Shown here piece after piece: positions 1 through 5,693 of a stretch of DNA of 8,593 nt (position 1 is its first letter; every line of letters starts with the position of its first letter). The notes under the pieces are model-generated. The model saw nothing but the letters and a program-made list of their open reading frames with translations, was not told the origin of the DNA and made no database searches. Source of the DNA: an uncultured Oscillospiraceae bacterium (GTDB lineage: Bacteria; Bacillota; Clostridia; Oscillospirales; Acutalibacteraceae); assembly GCA_902478455.1 (NCBI GenBank), contig CABSLJ010000108.1, forward strand, positions 1 to 8,593, given 5' to 3'. The position numbers were made by a program, and so were the translations under genes.

Positions 1-2
1 GG

Positions 3-63
3 TTTATAAGAGGCGTTATTCGACGGAATTCCAATTTATAAGAAAACGTTATCTAAAATTCGG
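3..63. repeat. Two imperfect tandem repeat units, about 32 bp apart
   Basis: Unit 1 begins TTTATAAGA at 3-11, has CGTTAT at 14-19 and AATTC at 27-31. Unit 2 begins TTTATAAGA at 35-43, has CGTTAT at 47-52 and AATTC at 57-61. The three blocks recur in the same order with slightly different spacers, at a period of about three helical turns. Each unit also contains ATAA-N6/7-TTAT, a short dyad. This could be a paired regulator site for the ferritin-like gene or the edge of a longer repeat array cut by the window end. No function can be assigned from sequence alone. Confidence 0.45.
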
Positions 64-132
64 TGAACTGGTTTTATCCTTCGGCGCGCCTTATAAAAAA
101 GCAAAAACGGTGCAATTTGGTAAAAAAATTTT

Positions 133-225
133 CTGAAAGCTGGTTTTTCAGGGTCGGAACACGGTCTTTTGCATAGAATGAGCTTAGAAGCGTTCGCTTG
201 GGGGGACGGCTGTCCCTAAAAGGGA
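133..225 (+). promoter_or_regulatory. Leader with several short hairpins upstream of the ferritin-like gene
   Basis: Hairpin CTGAAA/TTTCAG has arms at 133-138 and 146-151. AAGCG-TT-CGCTT lies at 188-199. Two overlapping hairpins follow: GGGAC (203-207) pairs with GTCCC (212-216), while TCCCT (213-217) pairs with AGGGA (221-225), so the second pair excludes the first. A weak sigma-A-like -10, TAGAAT, sits at 174-179, but I see no good -35 at the right distance, so the promoter of the gene remains unassigned. The alternative pairings could be a small switch or chance; the stems are only five or six base pairs. Confidence 0.25.
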
Positions 226-265
226 TGTCGGCCTTGGCGGACGAAGCGAAGGGAGAGCGGGGAAG

Positions 266-847
266 ATGGCAACCGGAAAAACGATGCCCGAGAGAACCCA
301 TTCTGCGAAACCGACGGCGGAAAAGACGGCGGCCTGGCAGCAATATGAGGTGCAAGAGCCTTATCCGGAAATCCGGGCGGAACAAAGAAATCCTATGTAC
401 GCGCGGGCGATGCTCGACAACATGGGGGGAAGCGATTCCGAAATGAGCACCGTCAGCCTCTATTTTTACAATCATCTGATCACCCATGACCGGGAGGAGA
501 TTGCCCTTGCGTTCCACAAAATCAGCATTGTGGAGATGCATCATCTCGAAATTTTCGGCGCGCTCGCGCTGCAATTGGGAGCGGACCCTAGATTGTGGAC
601 CGACCAAGGACGGCGGAAGTCCTATTGGACGCCGGGGTACAACCGCTATCCCCGCTGTCTGAAATGCCTGCTCAACAACGCGATTGAGGGGGAAAAGCGG
701 GCGATTGCAAAATACAGGCGGCAGTGCGGCTGGATCAGAGACACGAACATCGTCGCCAATTTGGAGCGCATTCTGCTTGATGAGGAAGCCCATGTGAGGA
801 TTCTGGAGCATTTGCAAGCCGACTGTACACAGGAACAGAAGACGTGA
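266..847 (+). CDS. Ferritin-like (rubrerythrin/Mn-catalase clan) protein
   Basis: A 193-residue soluble protein with no signal peptide. The core is a four-helix-bundle ferritin-like fold. Candidate metal ligands are E59 in the first helix, E90-x-x-H93 in the second, E141 or E143 in the third, and E173-x-x-H176 in the fourth: the paired Glu and ExxH pattern of diiron or dimanganese carboxylate proteins. Between helices 2 and 3 lies an aromatic linker at 120-129 (YWTPGYNRYP), which I recall as conserved in a widespread Clostridia family often labelled ferritin-like or manganese-catalase-like. There is no C-terminal rubredoxin CxxC module, so it is not a full rubrerythrin. The first 23 residues are low in conservation-like features. 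GGGAG at 251-255 supports the start at 266, but the in-frame ATG at 284 is possible. Iron or oxidative-stress handling is inferred from the fold only. It converges with the small minus-strand gene downstream. Confidence 0.82.
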   Translation: MATGKTMPERTHSAKPTAEKTAAWQQYEVQEPYPEIRAEQRNPMYARAMLDNMGGSDSEMSTVSLYFYNHLITHDREEIALAFHKISIVEMHHLEIFGALALQLGADPRLWTDQGRRKSYWTPGYNRYPRCLKCLLNNAIEGEKRAIAKYRRQCGWIRDTNIVANLERILLDEEAHVRILEHLQADCTQEQKT

Positions 848-848
848 A

Positions 849-884
849 AGAAGCCCGCATCCCCTGCTCGGGATGCGGGCTTCT
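849..884 (+). terminator. 15-bp perfect hairpin after the ferritin-like gene
   Basis: Arms at 849-863 and 870-884 are fully complementary around a six-base loop (CTGCTC). The stem starts two bases after the stop codon. The 3' side ends in TTCT and continues GGTATG, so there is no long U-run; the GC-rich stem still makes it the best candidate terminator for the gene upstream. It lies between two convergent genes. Confidence 0.6.
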
Positions 885-932
885 GGTATGCGTTCGGGTC
901 GTTTCTGCCGACGCAGGTCGGGACTGTTGGGT

Positions 933-949
933 TCGCCTGAATCAGGCGA
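933..949. repeat. 17-bp palindrome over the end of the small helical-protein gene
   Basis: TCGCCTGA (933-940) and TCAGGCGA (942-949) are perfect reverse complements around a single A. The right half encodes the last two residues and the stop codon of the minus-strand gene. As RNA it would fold as a 5-6 bp hairpin with the stop codon in the loop. No U-run follows on either strand, so it may be a weak terminator, an RNA-end stabiliser or a protein-binding site. Confidence 0.45.
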
Positions 950-1145
950 GCGTCTCTAAAAGCTCATCTTTGAGGCGGCGCATGTGCAAAATCTCAAAGG
1001 ATACGGCGTGTTTGAGCATGCCGTTGTAGAGGTCTCCCATCTCGTTGGGCTGGTAATCCCGGTCCTGCAGATGGTCCATTCCCTCCTCCAGACGTCCGAT
1101 GCGCTCATCCATAAATTGTTTGACCTTTTGCTGGCTGCTGTTCAT
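942..1145 (-). CDS. Small helical protein of unknown function (67 aa)
   Basis: I do not recognise this gene. The product is 67 residues, strongly charged and predicted by eye to be almost all helical: residues 5-31 and 42-67 have heptad-like spacing of Val, Phe, Met, Leu and Ile, with a short DYQPNE break near residues 33-38. It could be a helical hairpin that dimerises. It has no cysteine, signal peptide or membrane segment. The start is placed at the ATG at 1145: AGAGGAG (1154-1160) lies eight bases before it. A GTG three codons earlier (1154) would overlap that ribosome binding site, so it is unlikely. Its reading frame is supported by the well-placed ribosome binding site and the protein-like composition. 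It converges on the ferritin-like gene, and its stop codon lies in a palindrome. A partner role with the ferritin-like protein is speculation. Confidence 0.65.
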   Translation of the reverse strand: MNSSQQKVKQFMDERIGRLEEGMDHLQDRDYQPNEMGDLYNGMLKHAVSFEILHMRRLKDELLETLA

Positions 1146-1153
1146 GGGATGCA

Positions 1154-1160
1154 CTCCTCT
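1154..1160 (-). promoter_or_regulatory. Ribosome binding site that fixes the small-protein start
   Basis: On the minus strand this reads AGAGGAG. It is eight bases from the ATG at 1145 and overlaps the alternative GTG at 1154, so it selects the ATG. Confidence 0.65.
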
Positions 1161-1362
1161 TGTGTGGTTTATTGCCCTTTAGTATGCACCGGAAACAGAC
1201 GGTCATTCGACGGCCGTCCTGGCAATTCGTGGAGCGCCGCCGGCGGATACATCGATATACGCAAAGAGGAGACAACCTCAATGTGCGGCAGATCTTTTTG
1301 CGCGGCCGCCGCGACCTAAGGTCGGCACGGAGCGCCGCCTGCAAATATATGTTTTGAAACGA

Positions 1363-1381
1363 GGAAAAGACTTCGTCTTCC
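1363..1381 (-). terminator. Possible weak hairpin after the four-cysteine gene
   Basis: On the minus strand, directly after the TAA stop, GGAAGAC and GTCTT(TT)CC can pair around a GAA loop if two bases bulge. The stem is short and only a TTTT lies in its 3' arm, so terminator function is doubtful. Confidence 0.22.
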
Positions 1382-1382
1382 C

Positions 1383-1595
1383 TTACAGAGCAAAATCCTC
1401 CGGCCGGTATTCCGGCAGCTCGGGCGGATTCTGCGGCGTCCTTTTCAGAGGGTCGTATTTGTACCGGCGGCAGGCGCCGTCCTCCTTTCGGACGCGCTTT
1501 TTGGTGCAGACAAGCGCGCCCTCTGTTCCGAGGGCGCTGTGGGAGCAGTGCTCGCATGAGACGGGGATCGATTTTCCAAAGAGTTTTTGTTTCAA
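1383..1595 (-). CDS. Four-cysteine mini-protein, probable zinc or Fe-S binder (70 aa)
   Basis: A 70-residue protein, starting MKQKLFGKSIPVSC. Four cysteines (C14-x-x-C17, C30, C42) form a compact CxxC-x12-C-x11-C arrangement typical of a small metal-binding fold, with H16 and H19 nearby. A basic stretch (32-37) and a strongly conserved-looking tail follow: CRRYKYDPLKR at 42-52, then a proline-rich segment and an acidic EDFAL end. I recall similar short proteins with the same RRFxYDPLKR tail in Clostridia genomes, annotated as hypothetical. The start is taken as TTG at 1595 because AAAGGAGA (1604-1611) sits eight bases upstream; a start further upstream would place the ribosome binding site inside the gene. 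The function is unknown; nucleic-acid or protein binding is possible. It lies 79 bases downstream of the serine hydrolase gene on the same strand. Confidence 0.72.
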   Translation of the reverse strand: MKQKLFGKSIPVSCEHCSHSALGTEGALVCTKKRVRKEDGACRRYKYDPLKRTPQNPPELPEYRPEDFAL

Positions 1596-1603
1596 TGCAT
1601 GCG

Positions 1604-1611
1604 TCTCCTTT
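1604..1611 (-). promoter_or_regulatory. Ribosome binding site that selects a TTG start
   Basis: The minus strand reads AAAGGAGA here. It lies eight bases before TTG at 1595-1593. The ATG at 1600-1598 is in another frame and reaches TGA after two codons, so TTG is the only sensible start for the four-cysteine protein. Confidence 0.6.
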
Positions 1612-1674
1612 GAAATTTGTAAAGGACAATTCATTAGAATATATCATAGATCGAAAATTAAGAGGATGATTGCA

Positions 1675-2685
1675 TCAGTCGTCCTCGTCCAAAAGCTGTG
1701 CACGCAGCTTCTGAACAAGACCCCATACGTTGCATCTAAAATTACTGACCAGGGTGAGGATTGCATCATGATTGGGATGATATTCCGAAAGAAAGGATAC
1801 GCCTGGGTCGCCCCCCTGAAAATAGGGATAATACGCCCCGGAAGCGGCTTTGCGCAACCAGATGCCGTATCCGTAAAAACCGTCTTGGTCGTTGCCACTA
1901 TGTTTTGAAAGCATTTTTCTGGTCATTTCGGCAGATAGCAGCCGATGAGAAAGAAGCGCCTGCCAAAACAGTCGTATGTCCTTTACCGTGGTAAAGGCGC
2001 CGCCGGCGCCTGTTCCTTTAACATCCACACTGTAAATATTGGTTCGGTAGACTTGCTTGTCAGGGTCGAAAATATAGTTGTGAGCACAGTTGGCGGGCAG
2101 GCAGTCCAGTTCATAATAGCCGGTTTTCCGCATACCGCATTTGTGGAAGACGGCCTTCTCAAGGTAAACATCGAAGGGAACGCCGGATATCGCTTCCAGA
2201 ATGAGACCAAGTACTACAAATCCGGTATTGTTGTATTGAAATTTAGCGCCTCTCTCAAACATCATGGGTTTTGTCAGAAAGAGCGGCAGTAAATCCGAAG
2301 AAGAGCGGATACTGTAATTAGGCGTCTCGCGCCAGAGCTGTGCGTAATCATCCAAAACGGATTCGTCAAAGTAGTCAGGAATGCCGGAGGTGTGTGTCAG
2401 CAGTTCCCCAATTGTGATGCTGCGATCTATATCATGCCAATCTAGATTCAGCAACTGGCCGATAGTATCCTCCAAGTGCAGCTGTCCGGACTCGATCATT
2501 TGTAGGATGCCAACGGCGACAAATACCTTACCAGCCGATGCTGTAGCAAAAATAGTGTCTGTCCTATTGGAGATACGGTTGGCGTAGTCCCGGTAACCAA
2601 AGGCTTTTTCCCAGACAACTGTTCCGTTTTTGGAAAAAGATATACAGCCTTGGAATGTTTCACCGACGATTTCTTCCCAGTTCAT
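1675..2685 (-). CDS. Serine hydrolase, beta-lactamase/PBP4* (class C-like) family
   Basis: A 336-residue protein of the beta-lactamase-related serine hydrolase family (penicillin-binding proteins, D-aminopeptidases, esterases and class C beta-lactamases). The nucleophile motif is S50-A-G-K53, and the second motif is Y151-N-N153. The third motif, KTG or HxG in most relatives, is probably replaced by G291-G292-D-P-G. LLTHTSGIPDY at 95-105 is the usual conserved loop. No signal peptide or membrane anchor is visible, so it should be cytosolic, which argues against a resistance enzyme acting on the cell wall; small-ester or peptide hydrolysis is more likely. The ATG at 2685 is the first start after an in-frame stop; its ribosome binding site (AAGG, about 12 bases away) is weak. 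The gene is AT-richer than its neighbours (one 60-base line at 2161 counts 45% GC, against 62% at 3001 in ylbJ), which hints at transfer. Confidence 0.88.
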   Translation of the reverse strand: MNWEEIVGETFQGCISFSKNGTVVWEKAFGYRDYANRISNRTDTIFATASAGKVFVAVGILQMIESGQLHLEDTIGQLLNLDWHDIDRSITIGELLTHTSGIPDYFDESVLDDYAQLWRETPNYSIRSSSDLLPLFLTKPMMFERGAKFQYNNTGFVVLGLILEAISGVPFDVYLEKAVFHKCGMRKTGYYELDCLPANCAHNYIFDPDKQVYRTNIYSVDVKGTGAGGAFTTVKDIRLFWQALLSHRLLSAEMTRKMLSKHSGNDQDGFYGYGIWLRKAASGAYYPYFQGGDPGVSFLSEYHPNHDAILTLVSNFRCNVWGLVQKLRAQLLDEDD

Positions 2686-2747
2686 GACTTATCATAACCT
2701 TTTTTTATTTGTAGAATGAGGCGGCATCAAGATTATTATTATTTATT
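2686..2747 (-). promoter_or_regulatory. AT-rich spacer between ylbJ and the serine hydrolase gene
   Basis: Sixty-two bases, mostly A and T, including a TAATAATAATAAT run just after the ylbJ stop (minus strand). It could hold a promoter for the serine hydrolase gene (-10-like AATAAT), but no well-spaced -35 is obvious and no terminator hairpin is present. Confidence 0.25.
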
Positions 2748-3896
2748 CTAACACTTTTTACGTTTGAAATCCATCCCCCTGGAGCACAGGCTGAAAAGAA
2801 AGAAGGCGCAGGTGAAGACCAGGGCGACGCTGCCCGGCGCGTGGGAGGAAAAGGCGCTCGTAAGCGGCTCGGTGGTGGTGGAGAAGGCTTCGGCCGTGTC
2901 CGGGAACAGGAGAAAACCGAGGTAGGAGATACCGGCTGCGATGATGCCGTGAAGAAAACGGAAGAGGGTAAAGCGCAGTTTGGAAAAGCGGATGCCGGCA
3001 AGCGAGGCGGAAATCTGAAAATGGACGCAGGCGCCCGCCCAGCCGAGCGCAAAGGAAATCAGCTGCGGCGAGGCTCCGGCTTGGGCCGCGTTGGCGCAGC
3101 CGCCGGTTACCTCCAGCAGAATGGGCAGAATCGAACCGGCCGCCCTTTCGGAGACGCCCAGCGAGATGAGAAAGCGGGCGAGCATGTCGCCGACGCCGCT
3201 TTCCTGAATCAGACCGATGAGGGAGGAAAACAGGACGACGAAGGCGCACATGTTCATCATGCCCTTGGCGGAATCGGCCGAGGAATCGACCAGGGCGGCC
3301 GAGACGTCCTGCCTGCCGCACGCTTCCCGCCTGGAGCAGGAAATGGTTTCCTCCCGGCCGCGGGTGAAGAGCCCGGCGAGAATGCCGATGGCAAGGGAGG
3401 CAGCCGCCTGGGAAACAAACAGAATGACACCGGCCTTTCCGCTGCCGAGCAGCCCCGCGCCGACGACGCTGATGACGAAGGCCGGACCCGCGCCCACGGT
3501 AAAGCACAGCATCCGTTCCCCTTGCTTGGGGGTGATCTCCCCCTGTTCGATAAGCGCCTTGACGCCGCGCGCCCCGGCGGGGTAGCCGCCGATCATGCTG
3601 ATGAGGATGGTAGCGCCCGTGCAGCCGGGCAGGCGGAAGAGAAAGCGCGTAATCGGCTCAAGCAGCCGTCCCAACCGCGCCGCAAGGCCCGATTTGACCA
3701 CAAAGGCGGAGAGCACCATGAAGGGGAACAAAGAGGGAATCAGAATCTCGGAGCAGTAGGTCAGGCCCTTTCTGGCTCCGTCGGCGGCGGCGGCCGGCAG
3801 CAGAAGCATCGCCGCGCCGATGCCGAAAATCGCTCCAGCGGTGAAAAGAACCTCTAAAAGGGAGACCTTGCGCAGGACCCAGGGCTTTGCAGTCAT
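2748..3896 (-). CDS. ylbJ: Sporulation integral membrane protein YlbJ
   Basis: A 382-residue polytopic membrane protein of the nucleoside-recognition (Gate) superfamily that includes YlbJ and SpmA/SpmB. Hydrophobic segments are near 14-34, 51-68, 130-150, 156-178, 213-232, 279-300, 313-332 and 355-372. The signature GGYPAGA lies at 103-109, followed by VKALIEQGEITPKQGERML and a glycine-rich FTVGAGPAFVISVVG segment. The length matches YlbJ proteins. In B. subtilis ylbJ is transcribed in the mother cell by sigma-E and is needed for heat-resistant spores; the transported substrate is unknown. The start is supported by GAGGTGATCT at 3901-3910. It is divergent from yqfC-yqfD, which fits a sporulation role. 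The last residues are basic (DFKRKKC), and 62 AT-rich bases separate it from the serine hydrolase gene on the same strand, with no hairpin terminator between them, so read-through is possible. Confidence 0.88.
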   Translation of the reverse strand: MTAKPWVLRKVSLLEVLFTAGAIFGIGAAMLLLPAAAADGARKGLTYCSEILIPSLFPFMVLSAFVVKSGLAARLGRLLEPITRFLFRLPGCTGATILISMIGGYPAGARGVKALIEQGEITPKQGERMLCFTVGAGPAFVISVVGAGLLGSGKAGVILFVSQAAASLAIGILAGLFTRGREETISCSRREACGRQDVSAALVDSSADSAKGMMNMCAFVVLFSSLIGLIQESGVGDMLARFLISLGVSERAAGSILPILLEVTGGCANAAQAGASPQLISFALGWAGACVHFQISASLAGIRFSKLRFTLFRFLHGIIAAGISYLGFLLFPDTAEAFSTTTEPLTSAFSSHAPGSVALVFTCAFFLFSLCSRGMDFKRKKC

Positions 3897-3920
3897 TCGG
3901 AGATCACCTCGGGCTATGTA

Positions 3921-3957
3921 TATGCGCAGGTGTGATTTTTATTGCCCCCTGCGCATA
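3921..3957. promoter_or_regulatory. Inverted repeat with outward-facing sigma-E-like -10 elements (ylbJ/yqfC)
   Basis: TATGCGCAGG (3921-3930) and CCTGCGCATA (3948-3957) are perfect reverse complements around 17 bases. Each outer end reads GCGCATA outward. On the + strand CATAAGTC (3954-3961) follows TGATTTT (3933-3939) by 14 bases, the sigma-E geometry, though the match to the consensus is partial (about 5 of 7 and 5 of 8). On the minus strand CATATACA faces ylbJ. Since ylbJ, yqfC and yqfD are all sigma-E genes in B. subtilis, this is the best candidate for a shared divergent sporulation control region. A simple RNA hairpin or a regulator site is the alternative. Confidence 0.4.
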
Positions 3958-4001
3958 AGTCTTAGTGTGGAACCCCGCGCCTCCGGGAGGATTCTTCCGG
4001 T

Positions 4002-4016
4002 CGGCGCGGAGCGCCG
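4002..4016 (+). repeat. Small hairpin just before the yqfC ribosome binding site
   Basis: CGGCGC (4002-4007), loop GGA, GCGCCG (4011-4016). It ends four bases before the GGGGGTGA ribosome binding site and could modulate translation of yqfC. Short GC-rich hairpins like this also arise by chance in such DNA. Confidence 0.3.
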
Positions 4017-4032
4017 GAACGGGGGTGACTGC

Positions 4033-4344
4033 ATGGGGAAAAGACGCCGCGGGCGGGTGGCCGAGGACGAGAGAATGCCCGGCGCCCGGGCGCAGAAGGT
4101 GGCCGGCGCGCTGCAGCTTCCGCCGGGGATGCTTTCGGGCGGGGCGCGGTTTGAGATGAACGGCAACCGCGAGGTGATTGTGGACGGCTGCAGGAATGTG
4201 CTGGAATACAACGAAAACGAGGTCCGCATCAACGCCGGAAAAATGATCGTCAGCTTTATGGGGCGCGGAATGACCCTCAAATGCCTGACGCCCGATTCCC
4301 TGGTGATCGAAGGCTTTATAACCTCCATTGAGTTTGTTTCGTGA
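4033..4344 (+). CDS. yqfC: Sporulation protein YqfC
   Basis: A 103-residue protein matching the YqfC family in length, order and the second half of its sequence: MNGNREVIVDGCRNVLEYN (42-60), then NEVRINAGKMIVSFMGRGM (62-80) and a C-terminal VIEGFITSIEFV. This beta-rich segment resembles the family's YabP-like fold. The first 20 residues are basic (GKRRRGR). In B. subtilis yqfC is a sigma-E-dependent mother-cell gene whose product is needed for efficient sporulation; the molecular role is unsettled. The ATG at 4033 was chosen because GGGGGTGA (4021-4026 core) lies about six bases upstream and conserved residues begin soon after; upstream in-frame starts would run into the promoter region. Its TGA stop overlaps the yqfD ribosome binding site, so the two genes are translationally coupled. 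Confidence 0.87.
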   Translation: MGKRRRGRVAEDERMPGARAQKVAGALQLPPGMLSGGARFEMNGNREVIVDGCRNVLEYNENEVRINAGKMIVSFMGRGMTLKCLTPDSLVIEGFITSIEFVS

Positions 4345-4353
4345 GGTGTCTGG

Positions 4354-5562
4354 ATGTTCGTATTGAAATGGATCCGCTGGCTGATGGGATATGTGGTCTT
4401 CACGGCTGTGGGAGGCTTCCCCGAGCGATTTCTCAATCTGACCGCCCGTTCGGGCGAGGTGCTGTGGGACGTCAGCTGCAAAAACAGGGTGTTTACGGCG
4501 AGCACCTTTGCCCGGCGTTACAAGGAGCTGCGCGCGTCGGCGCGCAAGTCGGGCATGCGCCTGAAGGTTGCAAAAAAGCGCGGACTGCCTTTTCTGCTCC
4601 ACCGCTACCGCCGGCGCGCCGGCGTTTTTGTGGGGATTCTGGTTTTCTTTGCGGTGATTCAGGTGCTTTCCCTGTATATCTGGACGGTCAACATTCCGGA
4701 AAGCGAGCACGTTCCCGCCGACGAGTTGCGCCAGGTGCTCTGTGAGGCGGGTCTTTCGCCCGGCAGCCTCAAAAGGGAGATTGATCCCACCTATCTGGAG
4801 GAGAAGGCAATGATCGCCTTTCCGGATATCTCGTGGATCGCCGTCAACCTGCAGGGAAACGTCGCCTCGGTGGAATTCACCGAACGGCAGAAGGCGCCCG
4901 AGATGGTGCCGGTCGACGAGCCCTGCAACATCAAGGCCTCCTTTCACGGGCAGATCATCCGGCTGGACGTCTACAGCGGCACGGCCGAGGTCAAAAACGG
5001 GGACGCCGTCGTACAGGGACAGCTGCTCATCAGCGGCGTTGTGGAGGACAAATACGGCGGCTCCACGCTGGAACACGCCAGCGGCATGGCGCTCGCCGCC
5101 ACCGAACACACGCTGCGCGAGGAGGTGCCCCTGACCCAGAAAACGCTCACGCCGACCGGCAAGGTGATCGTGCGGCGCAGGGCGACCCTTTTCGGCGTGG
5201 AGCTGCCCTTGAGCTTCGTCCCCGCTCCGGGCGAAAACTACGAGCGGGAGATATCCTCCGAGGCGCTCACCGTTGGAGGGGTCACGCTGCCCGTCACCCT
5301 GCTGACCGAGCAATGGAGGGAGATGGCGGAGCAGGAGATCACCCTGAGCGAGCAGGAGGCGGCCGCCCAGGCGGCGAAGAAGATGGCCGAACGGGAGAAG
5401 GAGGAGCTTTCCGAGGCGAAGATCGTCGGCAAAACAGAAAAAGCATGGGTGGAAAATGGAACTTATATCCTGGAAGTCACCTATTCCTGCGAGGAAGACA
5501 TCGCCATAGAGGAAGCGATTCTCTGGAACGATCCTGCGAACTCGCAGGAAACGGAAACCTAA
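4354..5562 (+). CDS. yqfD: Sporulation protein YqfD
   Basis: A 402-residue protein close to the roughly 400-residue B. subtilis YqfD. The cytosolic N-terminal domain (about 1-85) contains RYKELRASARKSGMRLKVAKKRGLPFLLHRY, a pattern I associate with this family. A single membrane helix follows at about 90-109, then a large outside domain with beta-rich repeats (about 112-400), including YSGTAEVKNGDAVVQGQLLISGVV (207-230), a barrel-sandwich-like turn pattern. A Glu/Ala-rich helix lies near 330-355. The family is a sigma-E sporulation membrane protein. Start: GAGGTG (4343-4348) overlaps the yqfC stop and is five bases from ATG. Near the end a 7-bp hairpin (5532-5538/5543-5549) lies within the coding sequence. 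A long antisense open frame across this gene is a composition artefact. Confidence 0.9.
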   Translation: MFVLKWIRWLMGYVVFTAVGGFPERFLNLTARSGEVLWDVSCKNRVFTASTFARRYKELRASARKSGMRLKVAKKRGLPFLLHRYRRRAGVFVGILVFFAVIQVLSLYIWTVNIPESEHVPADELRQVLCEAGLSPGSLKREIDPTYLEEKAMIAFPDISWIAVNLQGNVASVEFTERQKAPEMVPVDEPCNIKASFHGQIIRLDVYSGTAEVKNGDAVVQGQLLISGVVEDKYGGSTLEHASGMALAATEHTLREEVPLTQKTLTPTGKVIVRRRATLFGVELPLSFVPAPGENYEREISSEALTVGGVTLPVTLLTEQWREMAEQEITLSEQEAAAQAAKKMAEREKEELSEAKIVGKTEKAWVENGTYILEVTYSCEEDIAIEEAILWNDPANSQETET

Positions 5563-5693
5563 GCGGGAAAACGGCGCGCATTCTGCCGGAGCGGTTGTTT
5601 TGGTCTTCGGAGGATTTCGGATCACATAGATTAAAAAAAATTAAGAAACTGACAAAATTGACTAAAATTTAAAAAAGAGGGAATCCTATCTTC

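Larger units (their letters stand above)
1146..1382. other. Palindrome-rich intergenic stretch between two small minus-strand genes
   Basis: No convincing gene lies in these 237 bases. There are perfect 10-bp palindromes at 1209-1218 (GACGGCCGTC) and 1237-1246 (CCGCCGGCGG), an ATCGAT at 1251-1256, and a hairpin CGACC-TAA-GGTCG at 1312-1324. On the + strand AGAGGAG (1265-1271) precedes a 12-codon mini-ORF at 1281-1319. The minus-strand promoter of the 67-residue protein should be near 1165-1210, but I could not match a clear sigma-A pair there. Confidence 0.5.

Noticed and set aside
1..63. A CRISPR array at the left edge
   Set aside because: The two units are imperfect in all segments, with variable spacers within the unit and no conserved 25-35 base repeat flanking unique spacers.
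74..817. A 247-codon minus-strand open frame opposite the ferritin-like gene
   Set aside because: It extends over AT-rich leader DNA and has no recognisable domain or ribosome binding site; the + strand shows the ferritin-like ligand pattern.
1105..1647. A 180-codon minus-strand open frame across the small-gene region
   Set aside because: It overlaps the four-cysteine gene in another frame, is Arg/Pro/Cys-rich, and would conflict with the better-supported small genes.
1675..2685. A beta-lactam resistance gene
   Set aside because: The family motifs are present but there is no signal peptide and the third motif is atypical; relatives include many esterases and peptidases.
2841..3857. A 338-codon open frame on the + strand opposite ylbJ
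   Set aside because: Low-complexity Gly/Arg/Ala/Asp-rich product without a domain; the minus-strand frame gives a clear YlbJ membrane protein.
3904..5625. A 573-codon open frame on the minus strand opposite yqfC and yqfD
   Set aside because: Its product is rich in His, Arg, Gly and Leu, as expected from reading a GC-rich gene backwards. The + strand genes match known families in sequence, length and order.
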